DNA of 19,152 nt from Syntrophaceae bacterium CG2_30_49_12 (GCA_001873675.1 MNZP01000156.1:133-19284), one strand, 5' to 3'. Shown: positions 6,260 through 14,743, counted from the stretch's first letter. Program-made: numbers and translations. Notes: generated from the letters alone by a model not told the origin.

Positions 6260-8242
6260 GTGTACAGTTATGCAGGTAAAATACTATTTGTAAATTTGAC
6301 AAATGGTGCGTTCCGTGAGGAAGAAGTCCGGGAAGAGATATACAGGAAGTATATAGGCGGATATGGTCTGGGGGTAAAGGTGTTATATGAAAGTATCAGA
6401 ACCGGCACCGATCCCTTAGGGCCGGAGAATATTTTGGGCTTTGTAACCGGGGCCTTGAATGGTACTGGCGCCATGGGCAGTGGCAGGTATATGGTAGTGG
6501 GTAAATCTCCTTTAACCCGGGGGTGGGGTGATGCCAACTCCGGTGGACACTTCGCTCCTGCATTAAAACAAACAGGATACGATGCCGTATTCTTTACCGG
6601 TAAATCTGAAAGGCCCGTTTATCTGGTGTTGACTGATGAGAGGCGAGAACTGCGAGATGCCGGCAAAATATGGGGAAAAGATACTGTAGATACAGAGGAT
6701 TTAATCTTAAAGGAACTGGGAGACAGGAAATTCAGGGTGGCCTGCATCGGACCGGCCGGTGAGAAACTGTCCCTGATTGCCGGAATCGTGAATGATAAAG
6801 GGCGAATCGCTGCCAGGTCGGGGCTTGGCGCTGTGATGGGTGCAAAGAACCTGAAAGCGGTGGCAGTTAAGGGGCAATGTAAAGTTTCCGTAGCGGATCC
6901 GGATAGATTGAAAAAAATCAACTCAGAAATAAGGCCGATGTACGGTCTCCGCCCTTCAAAGTTTCAAAGTTTTCTGACTAATACATTGACCCCTCTGCTT
7001 CCCTATCTCGTAAGGTTGAAGGTTCCCCTTCCCCCGCCCGATCAAAAACTGGTGGCCCGGCTTTTCTCCGATTACGGTACATGCGCCTTTGTCGCTTCAT
7101 CATCGGAAATGCAGGATTCTCCGATAAAAAATTGGGCAGGTATTGCCTATAAAGATTTTCCCATGAGGAGTAAGTCCTCAAAGGTAAGCGACGATAATGT
7201 TGTAAAGTACATGAAAAAGAAATTTGCCTGTAGCAGTTGTCCTGTAGGTTGCGGTGGGATTATGGAGTTAAAGGGGGATAGGTATAGCATTAAAGAATCC
7301 CACAAGCCGGAGTATGAAACGATAGCCGCTTTTGGAAGCATGACTCTTAATGATAACATAGAATCTATTCTGGTGGCGAATGATATGTGTAACAGGGCGG
7401 GAATGGACACCATTTCTGCGGGAGGAACTATTGCCTTTGCTGTTGAATGTTATGAGAATGGTTTAATCACCGGAGAAGATACCGGTGGGATTGAACTGAA
7501 GTGGGGAGCCCAGGATGCTGTCCTAAAGATGCTGGATAAGATGATAAAGAGGGAAGGGTTTGGCGATCTGCTGGCGGATGGATGTAAGGTTGCAGCAGAG
7601 AAGATAGGGAAAGGGGCAAAAAGATATGCCATGCATGTGGGCGGGCAGGAGACGCCGATGCATGATCCGAGGCTTAATCCAGGTTTTGGCGCCACTTATG
7701 TTGCTGACCCGACTCCTGCCAGACATACCCAGGCCGGCCTGGGGTATGAGGAAATGGGGCTGGGAATTATGAATGAGAAGCTTCTATCTCAGTACAGTCT
7801 GCCAAAGCAAAAAAAATACGAATACCATAACAGGGGGAGGAAAAGTACCCTGGTAAGCAGTTATGGCCAGATAATCAACTGTGCCGGTCTATGTATGTTC
7901 CATTTCTTCATTGTCCCGACATATCCCATTCTCGATTATCTGAGGGCGGCGACAGGCTGGGATCTGACTTTGGAAGAGTTGATTACGACGGGGATGAGAA
8001 TCCAGACCTTAAGACATCTCTTCAATACCAGAGAGGGAATTTCTCCTCAAGACTTTGTCTTACCGGAAAGGATCATTGGCAGGCCTCCCCTTTCCGATGG
8101 TCCCCTTAAGGGGGTTGCCATTGACATAGAGACCTTGAAAGCAGAGTACTTCAGGGAAATGGGCTGGAATGAGGAAACAGGAATACCATCGGAGGAAAAG
8201 CTGAGAGAATTGTCTCTAAAAGAATATATTAGGAGGAGGTAA
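6260..8242 (+). CDS. aor: Aldehyde:ferredoxin oxidoreductase, tungstopterin family
   Basis: This cytoplasmic enzyme oxidises aldehydes to carboxylic acids with ferredoxin as electron acceptor; the reverse reaction is possible at low potential. The cofactor is a tungsten bis-pyranopterin plus one [4Fe-4S] cluster. Cluster ligands are visible as C324-x2-C327-x3-C331 (CSSCPVGC) and the distal cysteine of NCAGLC (C545). The pterin-contact segment CNRAGMDTISAG and the N-terminal YAGKILFVNLT and GGYGLGVKVLYE segments are also typical. I start at the GTG at 6260, preceded by AGGGGAAG, because family members begin M-Y-x-YAGK. The upstream TTG at 6227 would add eleven non-conserved residues. The 660-aa length is in the usual range. 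It is followed two bases later by korA, whose ribosome site overlaps its end, so AOR and the 2-oxoacid oxidoreductase are co-expressed. Substrate range is not readable from sequence. Confidence 0.95.
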   Translation: MYSYAGKILFVNLTNGAFREEEVREEIYRKYIGGYGLGVKVLYESIRTGTDPLGPENILGFVTGALNGTGAMGSGRYMVVGKSPLTRGWGDANSGGHFAPALKQTGYDAVFFTGKSERPVYLVLTDERRELRDAGKIWGKDTVDTEDLILKELGDRKFRVACIGPAGEKLSLIAGIVNDKGRIAARSGLGAVMGAKNLKAVAVKGQCKVSVADPDRLKKINSEIRPMYGLRPSKFQSFLTNTLTPLLPYLVRLKVPLPPPDQKLVARLFSDYGTCAFVASSSEMQDSPIKNWAGIAYKDFPMRSKSSKVSDDNVVKYMKKKFACSSCPVGCGGIMELKGDRYSIKESHKPEYETIAAFGSMTLNDNIESILVANDMCNRAGMDTISAGGTIAFAVECYENGLITGEDTGGIELKWGAQDAVLKMLDKMIKREGFGDLLADGCKVAAEKIGKGAKRYAMHVGGQETPMHDPRLNPGFGATYVADPTPARHTQAGLGYEEMGLGIMNEKLLSQYSLPKQKKYEYHNRGRKSTLVSSYGQIINCAGLCMFHFFIVPTYPILDYLRAATGWDLTLEELITTGMRIQTLRHLFNTREGISPQDFVLPERIIGRPPLSDGPLKGVAIDIETLKAEYFREMGWNEETGIPSEEKLRELSLKEYIRRR

Positions 8243-8243
8243 G

Positions 8244-9308
8244 ATGTTTATTCATGGTTACGAGGCTGTAGGTCGTGGGGCCCTGAATGCCGGTTGTACG
8301 CATTTTTTTGGTTATCCAATCACGCCGCAAAACGAGATTACCGAGTTTTTTGCCCGTGAATTACCCCAGAGAGGGGGGCGTTTTGTCCAGACTGAGAGTG
8401 AATTGTCATCTGCTGCCATGGTTTTTGGGGCGTCATTGGGAGGGGTCAGGGTGATGACCTCTACCGCAAGCCCCGGTTGGGGGTTGATGCAGGAGATACT
8501 TTCCCATATCAGTATGTGTGAACTACCCTGTGTTGTTGTCAACGTTCAGAGGGGGGGACCCGGTCAGGGTACCACCCGCCATGCCCAAACCGACTACCTG
8601 TCAGCAACACGGGGAGGAGGACAGGGAGGGTATAAGAGTATCGTTCTTGCCCCTTCATCGGTTCAGGAATGTCATGATTTGTTGCAGCTTGCCTTTTATC
8701 TGGCAGACAAATATCGCATTTTGGTAGTAGTCCTGGCGGATGGCATACTCATCCAGATAGCCGAGCAGGTTGATGTTAAGCGTATAGACTTTGATCCCTT
8801 ACCACCGAAGGATTGGGCGTTTAAGGGTATGGGTAAAAAGGGGGGGAGATTTGATTACATCCATTCAACGAGAGGTATCATGCCCCCCGTTTACCGGGAC
8901 ATTATTGTCCAGATGCATGAAAAATACGGGAGGATAGCCGAAGCTGAGGTGAGGTTCAAGACCTATCAGGCCGATGATGCCGAGTTACTGTTGGTAGCTT
9001 ATGGCTATGTGGCCCGTTGTTGCGAGGAGGCCGTAAACATAGCCCGCAGCAAAGGATTAAAGGTGGGCATGATCCAGCCTGTAACCCTCTGGCCATTTCC
9101 CTATGAAATTATGGCGCAGAAGGCATCTTCCGGATGCAGGTTTTTGGTTGTTGAAGACAGTATGGGGCAGTTGTTAGAGGATGTAAGGCTCGGCGTGGAA
9201 GGTAAAAGCCCTATCGCCTTTTTGGGGTTGTCTTCCAGGCATGTGGCCGGTGAGTTGGGGATGATCTTTCCGGAGACTATTCTTGAGGAGGTTAAAAGAT
9301 TGATATGA
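8244..9308 (+). CDS. korA: 2-oxoacid:ferredoxin oxidoreductase subunit alpha (KorA/VorB type)
   Basis: This subunit carries the pyrimidine-binding half of the TPP site and the CoA-binding region of a multi-subunit enzyme that converts 2-oxoacids + CoA + oxidised ferredoxin to acyl-CoA + CO2 + reduced ferredoxin. The sequence has the family start (G-x-E-A-x-x-x-G-A-L-x-A-G-C), FGYPITPQNEI, the TESELSSAAMVFGAS segment with the catalytic-type Glu, and VQRGGPGQGTTRHAQTDYL. At 354 aa it matches the KorA/VorB type, not the long fused pyruvate enzymes. The ATG at 8244 has a strong AGGAGGAGG (8231-8239). The stop overlaps the korB start (ATGA). Whether the preferred acid is 2-oxoglutarate, a branched-chain or an aromatic 2-oxoacid cannot be told from the sequence alone. 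Confidence 0.92.
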   Translation: MFIHGYEAVGRGALNAGCTHFFGYPITPQNEITEFFARELPQRGGRFVQTESELSSAAMVFGASLGGVRVMTSTASPGWGLMQEILSHISMCELPCVVVNVQRGGPGQGTTRHAQTDYLSATRGGGQGGYKSIVLAPSSVQECHDLLQLAFYLADKYRILVVVLADGILIQIAEQVDVKRIDFDPLPPKDWAFKGMGKKGGRFDYIHSTRGIMPPVYRDIIVQMHEKYGRIAEAEVRFKTYQADDAELLLVAYGYVARCCEEAVNIARSKGLKVGMIQPVTLWPFPYEIMAQKASSGCRFLVVEDSMGQLLEDVRLGVEGKSPIAFLGLSSRHVAGELGMIFPETILEEVKRLI

Positions 9309-10081
9309 CGGTTAATCATAGCGGTGTTATAGTTAAGGAAAAAATTTATGGTCCATCGCCTTACCTGATGAATTTTCCTTTGCCATCCTGTTCCGGTTGC
9401 GGTAGTCCCATGGCGTGTAAAATTATCATGGACGTCCTTGAGGAATTAGGGGTGGTTGAAAGGGCAATAGTTGTCGTCGGTATTGGCTGTGCCGGTTTTG
9501 GATTTTTTCGGACTAAGATGGATATGACCATGTGTGCCCATGGGGCTGCCCCTTCTGTGGCTTTAGGAATAAAACAGGCCAATTATGATGACGCCATAGT
9601 CTTTACCGTACAGGGTGACGGTGATTGCGCGGCCATCGGGGCGGGTTATCTTGTTAACTCTGCCGCCAGGGGAGATAAGATTACCGTATTTATGTTGAAC
9701 AATACCAATTATGGAACCACGGGAGGACAGATGGCTCCCACGACACTTATTGGTCAGGTAACGACAACCACTCCCGGGGGAAGAAATGCCATAGCCCATG
9801 GGTATCCGCTTCATATAGCGGAAATGGTGGCCACGATTAAAGGTGTTGCTTACAGTGCTCGCGGGGCAACAAATAACTTTGCCAACTACCAGCGCACAAG
9901 AAAGTATGTAAAATCAGCACTCCAAAAACAGATAGACGGAGTTGGGTTCAGTTTTGTAGAAATATTGGTTGCCTGTCCAGTAAATTGGCATCTGGAACCC
10001 ATAAAGGCGATGAAACGATTAGAAGAAGTAATTGCCGAGTACCCCCTTGGTGAATTTAGGGATTTAGAAGCCCTTGATTAA
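9305..10081 (+). CDS. korB: 2-oxoacid:ferredoxin oxidoreductase subunit beta, TPP-binding (KorB type)
   Basis: This subunit binds the diphosphate of thiamine pyrophosphate through the signature GDGD (residues 104-107) followed 25 residues later by NN (132-133) and NYG (135-137), the GDG-x(~25)-NN motif of TPP enzymes. CSGCG (C29, C32) near the N-terminus, GIGC (C62) and CAHG (77-80) also follow the family pattern. At 258 aa it is of usual length. Its ATG overlaps the korA stop by four bases, so the two halves of the active site are translationally coupled. There is no separate ribosome site beyond the coding end of korA. It works only as a complex with KorA and KorC and a ferredoxin-type subunit. 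Confidence 0.93.
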   Translation: MTVNHSGVIVKEKIYGPSPYLMNFPLPSCSGCGSPMACKIIMDVLEELGVVERAIVVVGIGCAGFGFFRTKMDMTMCAHGAAPSVALGIKQANYDDAIVFTVQGDGDCAAIGAGYLVNSAARGDKITVFMLNNTNYGTTGGQMAPTTLIGQVTTTTPGGRNAIAHGYPLHIAEMVATIKGVAYSARGATNNFANYQRTRKYVKSALQKQIDGVGFSFVEILVACPVNWHLEPIKAMKRLEEVIAEYPLGEFRDLEALD

Positions 10082-10112
10082 ATGATATCAGGACAGATTA
10101 GGAGGAGAAGAG

Positions 10113-10676
10113 GTGGAGCATAGAAAAGATAATAAAGAAGAACTATTAATCGCCGGTGTTGGTGGATGGGGTATTGTAACCATAGGGGATATCCTGGCCA
10201 AGGCCGCTCTTACGGAGTATAGAAATGTTGCCTGGTTCCCCAGTTATGCGACTATGATGCGCGGAGGTGAAAGTGAATGTTGTGTAATCTTTTCTCAGGA
10301 AAGAATATCTTCACCGGTAATATACATGGCCTCCAGTGTAATGGTGTTGGGGGCTTCGAGGATAAAGGCATTTGAAGATAGAGTAAAGCCCGGTGGACTA
10401 ATGTTAATAGAGTCCACAGGAGTAAACGACGATAATAAAGTGAGAAGAGAAGACATAGATGTAAGGTATGTGGCCGCAATTGAGGAAGCGAAAAAGCTGG
10501 GGAGTACGAAGAATGCAAATCTGGTCATCCTGGGGACCTATGTGGGGGTAAAAAATTTGCCATTAAGGGAACCCATTTTGGAGGAGATCGAGGCCAGATT
10601 CGGTGGGAAAGGAAAGGATAAAGTAATTTCAGCCTGTAAAGAGGCGTTCCTTGCCGGCTTAGAACTTGGCAAATAG
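10113..10676 (+). CDS. korC: 2-oxoacid:ferredoxin oxidoreductase subunit gamma (KorC type)
   Basis: This is the smallest core subunit (187 aa) of the 2-oxoacid:ferredoxin oxidoreductase, belonging to the catalytic-domain gamma family. It opens with LLIAGVGGWGIVTIGDILAKAA; the GxGGxG loop (15-20) has Trp where most relatives have Gln. The family motif SYATMMRGGESECCVIFS follows, then a Rossmann-like stretch and PGGLMLIESTG. The GTG start at 10113 has a strong AGGAGGAGAAG (10100-10110). It is separated from korB by 31 bases and is the last gene of the aor-korABC unit. No hairpin-plus-T-run terminator is visible after it. Confidence 0.92.
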   Translation: MEHRKDNKEELLIAGVGGWGIVTIGDILAKAALTEYRNVAWFPSYATMMRGGESECCVIFSQERISSPVIYMASSVMVLGASRIKAFEDRVKPGGLMLIESTGVNDDNKVRREDIDVRYVAAIEEAKKLGSTKNANLVILGTYVGVKNLPLREPILEEIEARFGGKGKDKVISACKEAFLAGLELGK

Positions 10677-10811
10677 TTATTTCCAGTGAGTGGTCTTAAG
10701 TTCCATACTTTAAGTTGTGTGAATAAGCTTGATATTTTGTGATCACCGTGTTAATCATCATCTTAGATGAGAGTTTTAGAAAATTTTTCGGTAGGGGGAG
10801 GTAATTGTTTA

Positions 10812-12509
10812 ATGGTTAATGGTGACAACTTAATCTTAAAAGAAGAAGAGGTAGGTTTTAAGGAGCTTTATGAACAAAGCCGACAGGACGTGCAATTTGG
10901 TGAGATTGTAACGGGCAAGGTAGTACAGATAAATAGTGAAGTGGTTATGGTAGATGTAGGCTGGAAAACGGAAGGGTATATCCCAGTTTCCGAGCTTAAG
11001 GACAATGAAGGAGAAACCGCCGTTGCTGTCGGTGATGAGATCGAAGTCCTCGTGGATAGAAAAGATGGAGATGGCAATCTTATTCTATCCAGGGATAAAG
11101 CCGCTAAAATTAAGGTATGGGATGATATAAAAAATATCTGTGAGCATAATACGACTATAAAAGGAACTATTGTTGAGAGGGTGAGGGGTGGATTTTCCGT
11201 TGATATTGGTGTTTTGGCCTTTCTTCCCGGCTCCCAGGTTGATATCCGTCCAGTGAGGGACCTTGATAGATATGTAGGTCAGACGCTGATGTTTAATATC
11301 TTAAAATGTGACAGGAAGAGAAATAATGTTGTTTTATCAAGAAGATCAATATTGGAGCAGGAAAGAGATGCCCAGAAGAAAGATACCCTTGACAGGATTG
11401 AAGTAGGAAAGATCATGGAAGGGGTAATTAAGAATATAACTGATTATGGTCTTTTTATAGATCTGGGAGGTATTGACGGCCTGCTTCATGTGTCGGATAT
11501 ATCATGGGGTAGAATAACACGTCCGCCAAATAATTTTTCCAGAGGGGATAAGATTAATGTGAAGGTACTTTCCTTCGATCGCGAAAAGGAAAGAGTTTCC
11601 ATTGGTCTAAAGCAGCTGACCGAAAATCCCTGGGCTACGGTTGCTGAGAGATACCCTGTCGGCGCTACTTTAGAGGGAAAGGTTGTCAACCTGACGAACT
11701 ATGGAGCCTTTGTGGAACTTGAACCTGGCGTGGAGGGTCTTATACATATTTCAGAAATGTTCTGGACAAGAGAGATTAAGCATCCGGCAAAGTTTTTATC
11801 TCTTGGAGAAATAATCAAGGTGATAATCCTCGAAGTTGACCCGAATACGAGACGGATTTCCCTCAGTCTAAAACAAATTACCCCCAATCCATGGGAAAAC
11901 CTGAAACAAAAATATCCCGAGGGAACTATCGTAAAAGGCGTGATCAAGAATATTGCGAGCTTTGGGATTTTCGTGGGTATCGAAGATGGAATAGACGGTC
12001 TGGTGCATATTTCCGATATTTCCTGGAAGCAAAGGGTGAAACATCCCTCAGAGTTTTTTCAGAAAGGTCAAGAGATTGAAACTATTGTACTAAATGTCGA
12101 TGTAGAAAGGGAAAAATTTTCTCTTGGCGTCAAACAGATGGAAAATGATCCGTGGGAAGAGCTGAGTTTGAAATATACACCAGCCTCAGTTGTCACCGGG
12201 AAGATCACAAATATTACTGACTTTGGCGTTTTTGTTGAGATAGAGGAAGGTATAGAAGGGCTGGTTCATGTCTCGGAGTTAAGCCAGAAGAGGGTAAAAT
12301 CTACTTCGGAGTTATTTGCCATTGGCGACAGCGTGTCTGCGGTTGTAAAAAGTATAGATGTAAAAAACAGAAAAATCAGGTTAAGCATAAAAGACTGCGA
12401 ATCTTCTTCTGAGAGGCAGAGCAGCCGGTATATTAACAACACCGAAAATGTGGGTTACAATCTTGGAGAAGCTTTAGCTGATATAAAGATTTCAAGCACT
12501 AAAGGCTAA
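10812..12509 (+). CDS. rpsA: 30S ribosomal protein S1
   Basis: S1 binds mRNA on the 30S subunit and helps start translation on structured leaders. Six S1/OB-fold repeats can be read. The first two are divergent (starting at GEIVTGKVV and IKGTIVERV). The last four are canonical and begin with MEGVIKNIT, LEGKVVNLT, VKGVIKNIA and VTGKITNIT, each followed by an 'EGL[IV]H[IV]S' or 'DGLLHVS' strand. The open frame begins at an ATG at 10767, but that site lacks a ribosome-binding sequence. The ATG at 10812 has GGGGGAGG ten bases upstream (10794-10801), so I start there (565 aa, the usual size). It is followed 44 bases later by sppA, a common pairing in this group. cmk, the usual upstream neighbour, is 5.4 kb away. 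Confidence 0.95.
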   Translation: MVNGDNLILKEEEVGFKELYEQSRQDVQFGEIVTGKVVQINSEVVMVDVGWKTEGYIPVSELKDNEGETAVAVGDEIEVLVDRKDGDGNLILSRDKAAKIKVWDDIKNICEHNTTIKGTIVERVRGGFSVDIGVLAFLPGSQVDIRPVRDLDRYVGQTLMFNILKCDRKRNNVVLSRRSILEQERDAQKKDTLDRIEVGKIMEGVIKNITDYGLFIDLGGIDGLLHVSDISWGRITRPPNNFSRGDKINVKVLSFDREKERVSIGLKQLTENPWATVAERYPVGATLEGKVVNLTNYGAFVELEPGVEGLIHISEMFWTREIKHPAKFLSLGEIIKVIILEVDPNTRRISLSLKQITPNPWENLKQKYPEGTIVKGVIKNIASFGIFVGIEDGIDGLVHISDISWKQRVKHPSEFFQKGQEIETIVLNVDVEREKFSLGVKQMENDPWEELSLKYTPASVVTGKITNITDFGVFVEIEEGIEGLVHVSELSQKRVKSTSELFAIGDSVSAVVKSIDVKNRKIRLSIKDCESSSERQSSRYINNTENVGYNLGEALADIKISSTKG

Positions 12510-12553
12510 AGAAGCCCAAGGATAAAGGTTAAGAGTTAAAGGACATACTGTTT

Positions 12554-13459
12554 ATGAGAAGGCATCCTGTTATCTTCGGAATTTTACTTTTGTTCCTTGT
12601 CGGGGTGTTTTTTTTCCTTTTTGTTTATGGGTTAAATTTTATGGGGGGGAACCGCCGTGTATTTGCAACAGGTGATAAAGTTGGAGTTGTAATGATCGAG
12701 GGGATGATCACTGATTCACAAGGTGTCATCGAACAGTTGGATGAATTTAGCAGAGATGACAGTGTAAAGGCGGTTGTCCTGAGGATTGATTCGCCTGGTG
12801 GAGGTGTGGCTCCTTCACAGGAGATATATGGAGCTGTTGTTGACTTGAGGAAAGAGAAAAGGGTGGTTGCCTCCATGGGTTCTGTGGCTGCTTCGGGTGG
12901 GTATCTGATTGCCTGTGCCGCCGATAAGATTGTAGCCAACCCGGGTACCATTACCGGTAGTATTTCTGCCGTTATGCATTTCGCCAATGCGGAAGAATTG
13001 TTAAAGAAAATAGGACTGAAATCCTCTGTTATTAAAAGTGGCAAGTACAAAGACATAGGATCTCCTGTCAGGGCGATGACAGAGGAGGAAAAGGCCCTGA
13101 TTCAGGGGCTGGTTGACGATATATACGAGCAGTTTCTTGAAGTGGTAATTCGGGAGAGGAAAATCTCTCCGGAAAAGCTCAGTAAAATAGCCGATGGGAG
13201 GGTCTTTTCAGGTAGGCAGGCGCAGAAATTAGGATTGGTTGACTTTCTCGGTGATAAGGGTTTTGCTGTTCGTTTGGCAGGAAAGATGTCCGGTATCAAG
13301 GGTGAACCGGACGTGATATATCCTAAGAGGAGCAGAATTGGTTTTTGGGAGTTTATTTTACAGGAGATGACCTCATTTTTTCTCGGTGAATACAGAGTAA
13401 AAGAAACAGGATCTTATGGTGTTAATTACCTATCTTTGCAGATGGCAAGCTTTAGATAA
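12554..13459 (+). CDS. sppA: Signal peptide peptidase SppA, short form
   Basis: SppA is a membrane-anchored serine protease that degrades cleaved signal peptides and other membrane peptides. Residues 6-26 are a hydrophobic signal anchor, leaving the protease domain outside the cytoplasmic membrane. The Ser/Lys dyad is visible: the nucleophile S114 in GSVAASGGYLIA and the general base K166 in SGKYKDIGSP. Their 52-residue spacing matches that of the Bacillus-type short SppA. The upstream RIDSPGGGV motif is also typical. At 301 aa it is the single-domain form, not the double-domain E. coli type. An AAAGGA lies upstream of the ATG. It is probably transcribed with rpsA, and its 3' end lies in a hairpin shared with the convergent gene. 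Confidence 0.94.
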   Translation: MRRHPVIFGILLLFLVGVFFFLFVYGLNFMGGNRRVFATGDKVGVVMIEGMITDSQGVIEQLDEFSRDDSVKAVVLRIDSPGGGVAPSQEIYGAVVDLRKEKRVVASMGSVAASGGYLIACAADKIVANPGTITGSISAVMHFANAEELLKKIGLKSSVIKSGKYKDIGSPVRAMTEEEKALIQGLVDDIYEQFLEVVIRERKISPEKLSKIADGRVFSGRQAQKLGLVDFLGDKGFAVRLAGKMSGIKGEPDVIYPKRSRIGFWEFILQEMTSFFLGEYRVKETGSYGVNYLSLQMASFR

Positions 13460-13476
13460 CTTCCCTTGCCATCTGC
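13438..13476. terminator. Hairpin at the convergent 3' ends of sppA and the sigma-region-4 gene
   Basis: GCAGATGGCAAG (13438-13449) and CTTGCCATCTGC (13465-13476) form a perfect 12-bp stem around a 15-base loop. The sppA stop lies in the loop, and the stop of the opposing gene overlaps the last base of the right arm. There is no T-run after the stem on either strand, so it may protect mRNA 3' ends or act with Rho instead of being a strict intrinsic terminator. Confidence 0.5.
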
Positions 13477-13781
13477 TAAAAATGATAGCTACCCCGCTCA
13501 TTGCTGGAGAAGGCAAAGTCCTTTAATTGGTCGCTTCTTTTCTTATGCTGTAATTTCTTGAGTGCCTTGGCTTCTATCTGCCTTATTCTTTCCCTCGTTA
13601 CCCCCATCATTTCACCAACCTCTTCCAGGGTAAAGGGGCCGTAATTGCAGGCAACCCACGTACAATTTAAAAATGTTTCATTTTTAAGACGCCACTCGCA
13701 GGTCATCTCTTGACAAACCTCTAATATTAGATGTCCCTTTTTTTTACATTTGTATTTGTTGATTAAAGAATTCTTCTCCAT
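13476..13781 (-). CDS. Stand-alone sigma-70 region 4.2-like DNA-binding protein with Cys-rich N-terminus
   Basis: Residues 51-79 (TLEEVGEMMGVTRERIRQIE and onward) are almost the same as region 4.2 of the housekeeping sigma factor. That is the helix-turn-helix that reads the -35 box and contacts activators, and it retains the TRERIRQIEAKAL recognition helix. Regions 1 to 3 are absent. The first 50 residues instead carry five cysteines (12, 23, 28, 40, 45) in a C-x4-C / C-x4-C pattern that could hold a metal or respond to redox state. The protein cannot be a full sigma factor, since it has no -10-binding domain. It may be an anti-sigma, co-regulator or -35 competitor; I do not know an assigned function. 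The gene overlaps the end of lpxC by 38 bases and is probably co-transcribed with it. The start is the first ATG; AGAGGT lies about 14 bases upstream. Confidence 0.8.
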   Translation of the reverse strand: MEKNSLINKYKCKKKGHLILEVCQEMTCEWRLKNETFLNCTWVACNYGPFTLEEVGEMMGVTRERIRQIEAKALKKLQHKKRSDQLKDFAFSSNERGSYHF

Positions 13782-14664
13782 ATAATGAATTCAGTGAACC
13801 TCTGGGAAAATTAATGATCCTCCAATTCTCTCTATGAGTTAAAAGTTCTTTAAGAAGAAGATTATTCAAGGTATGTCCGGATTTATAAGCAACAAAATGA
13901 CCGATTATTGGCATACCAAGAAGTGACAGATCTCCAACGGCATCGAGGATTTTGTGTTTTACAAATTCATCCGGGCATCTAAGGCCTTCTTTATTAATCA
14001 CCTTACTGTTATCAAGAACAACGGCATTTTGTAAAGAACCACCTAATGCCAGCCCTTTTGCCTGGAGATACTCAACATCTCTTAGAAAGCCAAAGGTTCG
14101 CGCGGCACAGATTTCCCTTTCGTAGGTTATTTCGGAAAAGGTTATTTGATAAGACTGCTGGCCGATAAGAGGATGTTCAAAGTCAATCTTGTAAGTAATC
14201 TGGAACTCCGGGGAGGGCAAGAACGTGGCTGTACCCACACCATCAGAGATATGAACTTTCTTCTTGATGACTAACCATTTCCTGTATTTATCCTGGACCT
14301 CCATACCAACGTTCTTCAACATAGCGACAAAAGGAAGGGCGCTACCATCCATAGCGGGAACTTCATGTCCATCAATCTCCACAACGGCATTATCAATACC
14401 CATCCCACTGAAGGCAGAAAGTAAATGTTCAACTGTTGAAGCCTTTAGCCCGTTTATGCCGATGGTTGTTGCCAGGGTGGTATCAGAAACATTCTCCAGG
14501 GTGGCTTTTATCCTGTTATTGCTCGGCAAATCCTTACGAATAAAAACGATCCCTTCGTCAACCCTGGCAGGTTTAATCGTCATATTGATTCTTCTACCCG
14601 AGTGCAGGCCAACACTTCTACAGCTTATTTCCTCTCTAATTGTTTTCTGAAAACACATAATCAT
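13744..14664 (-). CDS. lpxC: UDP-3-O-acyl-N-acetylglucosamine deacetylase
   Basis: LpxC carries out the committed, zinc-dependent step of lipid A synthesis in the cytoplasm, so the host makes LPS. Zinc ligands are recognisable as H80 in STVEHLLSAFSG (next to the catalytic E79), and H237 and D241 in KHKILDAVGD. The later catalytic His is H264 in KSGHTLNNLL. The middle segment DNAVVEIDGHEVPAMDGSALPF is strongly typical. At 306 aa the length is standard. The start is an ATG pair (14664 or 14658) with no clear ribosome site. A long AT-rich leader with a palindromic double promoter motif lies upstream. Its last 38 bases overlap the start of the sigma-region-4-like gene. Confidence 0.96.
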   Translation of the reverse strand: MIMCFQKTIREEISCRSVGLHSGRRINMTIKPARVDEGIVFIRKDLPSNNRIKATLENVSDTTLATTIGINGLKASTVEHLLSAFSGMGIDNAVVEIDGHEVPAMDGSALPFVAMLKNVGMEVQDKYRKWLVIKKKVHISDGVGTATFLPSPEFQITYKIDFEHPLIGQQSYQITFSEITYEREICAARTFGFLRDVEYLQAKGLALGGSLQNAVVLDNSKVINKEGLRCPDEFVKHKILDAVGDLSLLGMPIIGHFVAYKSGHTLNNLLLKELLTHRENWRIINFPRGSLNSLYGEEFFNQQIQM

Positions 14665-14743
14665 TACTATTGTGAAAATCCAAGAATTGGTTTAAAGATT
14701 CTACCTTAGTGGGAGGTATTTTAAGCAATTTTTGTGCCGTTCT

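Noticed and set aside
10677..10811. Promoter before rpsA (TTGATA about 10729, then TAATCA)
   Set aside because: The -10 match is poor and several equally weak alternatives exist; no reliable call can be made.
13736..13746. Run of eight A in the lpxC / sigma-region-4 overlap as a programmed frameshift site
   Set aside because: The lpxC stop TAA begins at the run itself, so ribosomes in the lpxC frame stop before they could slip.
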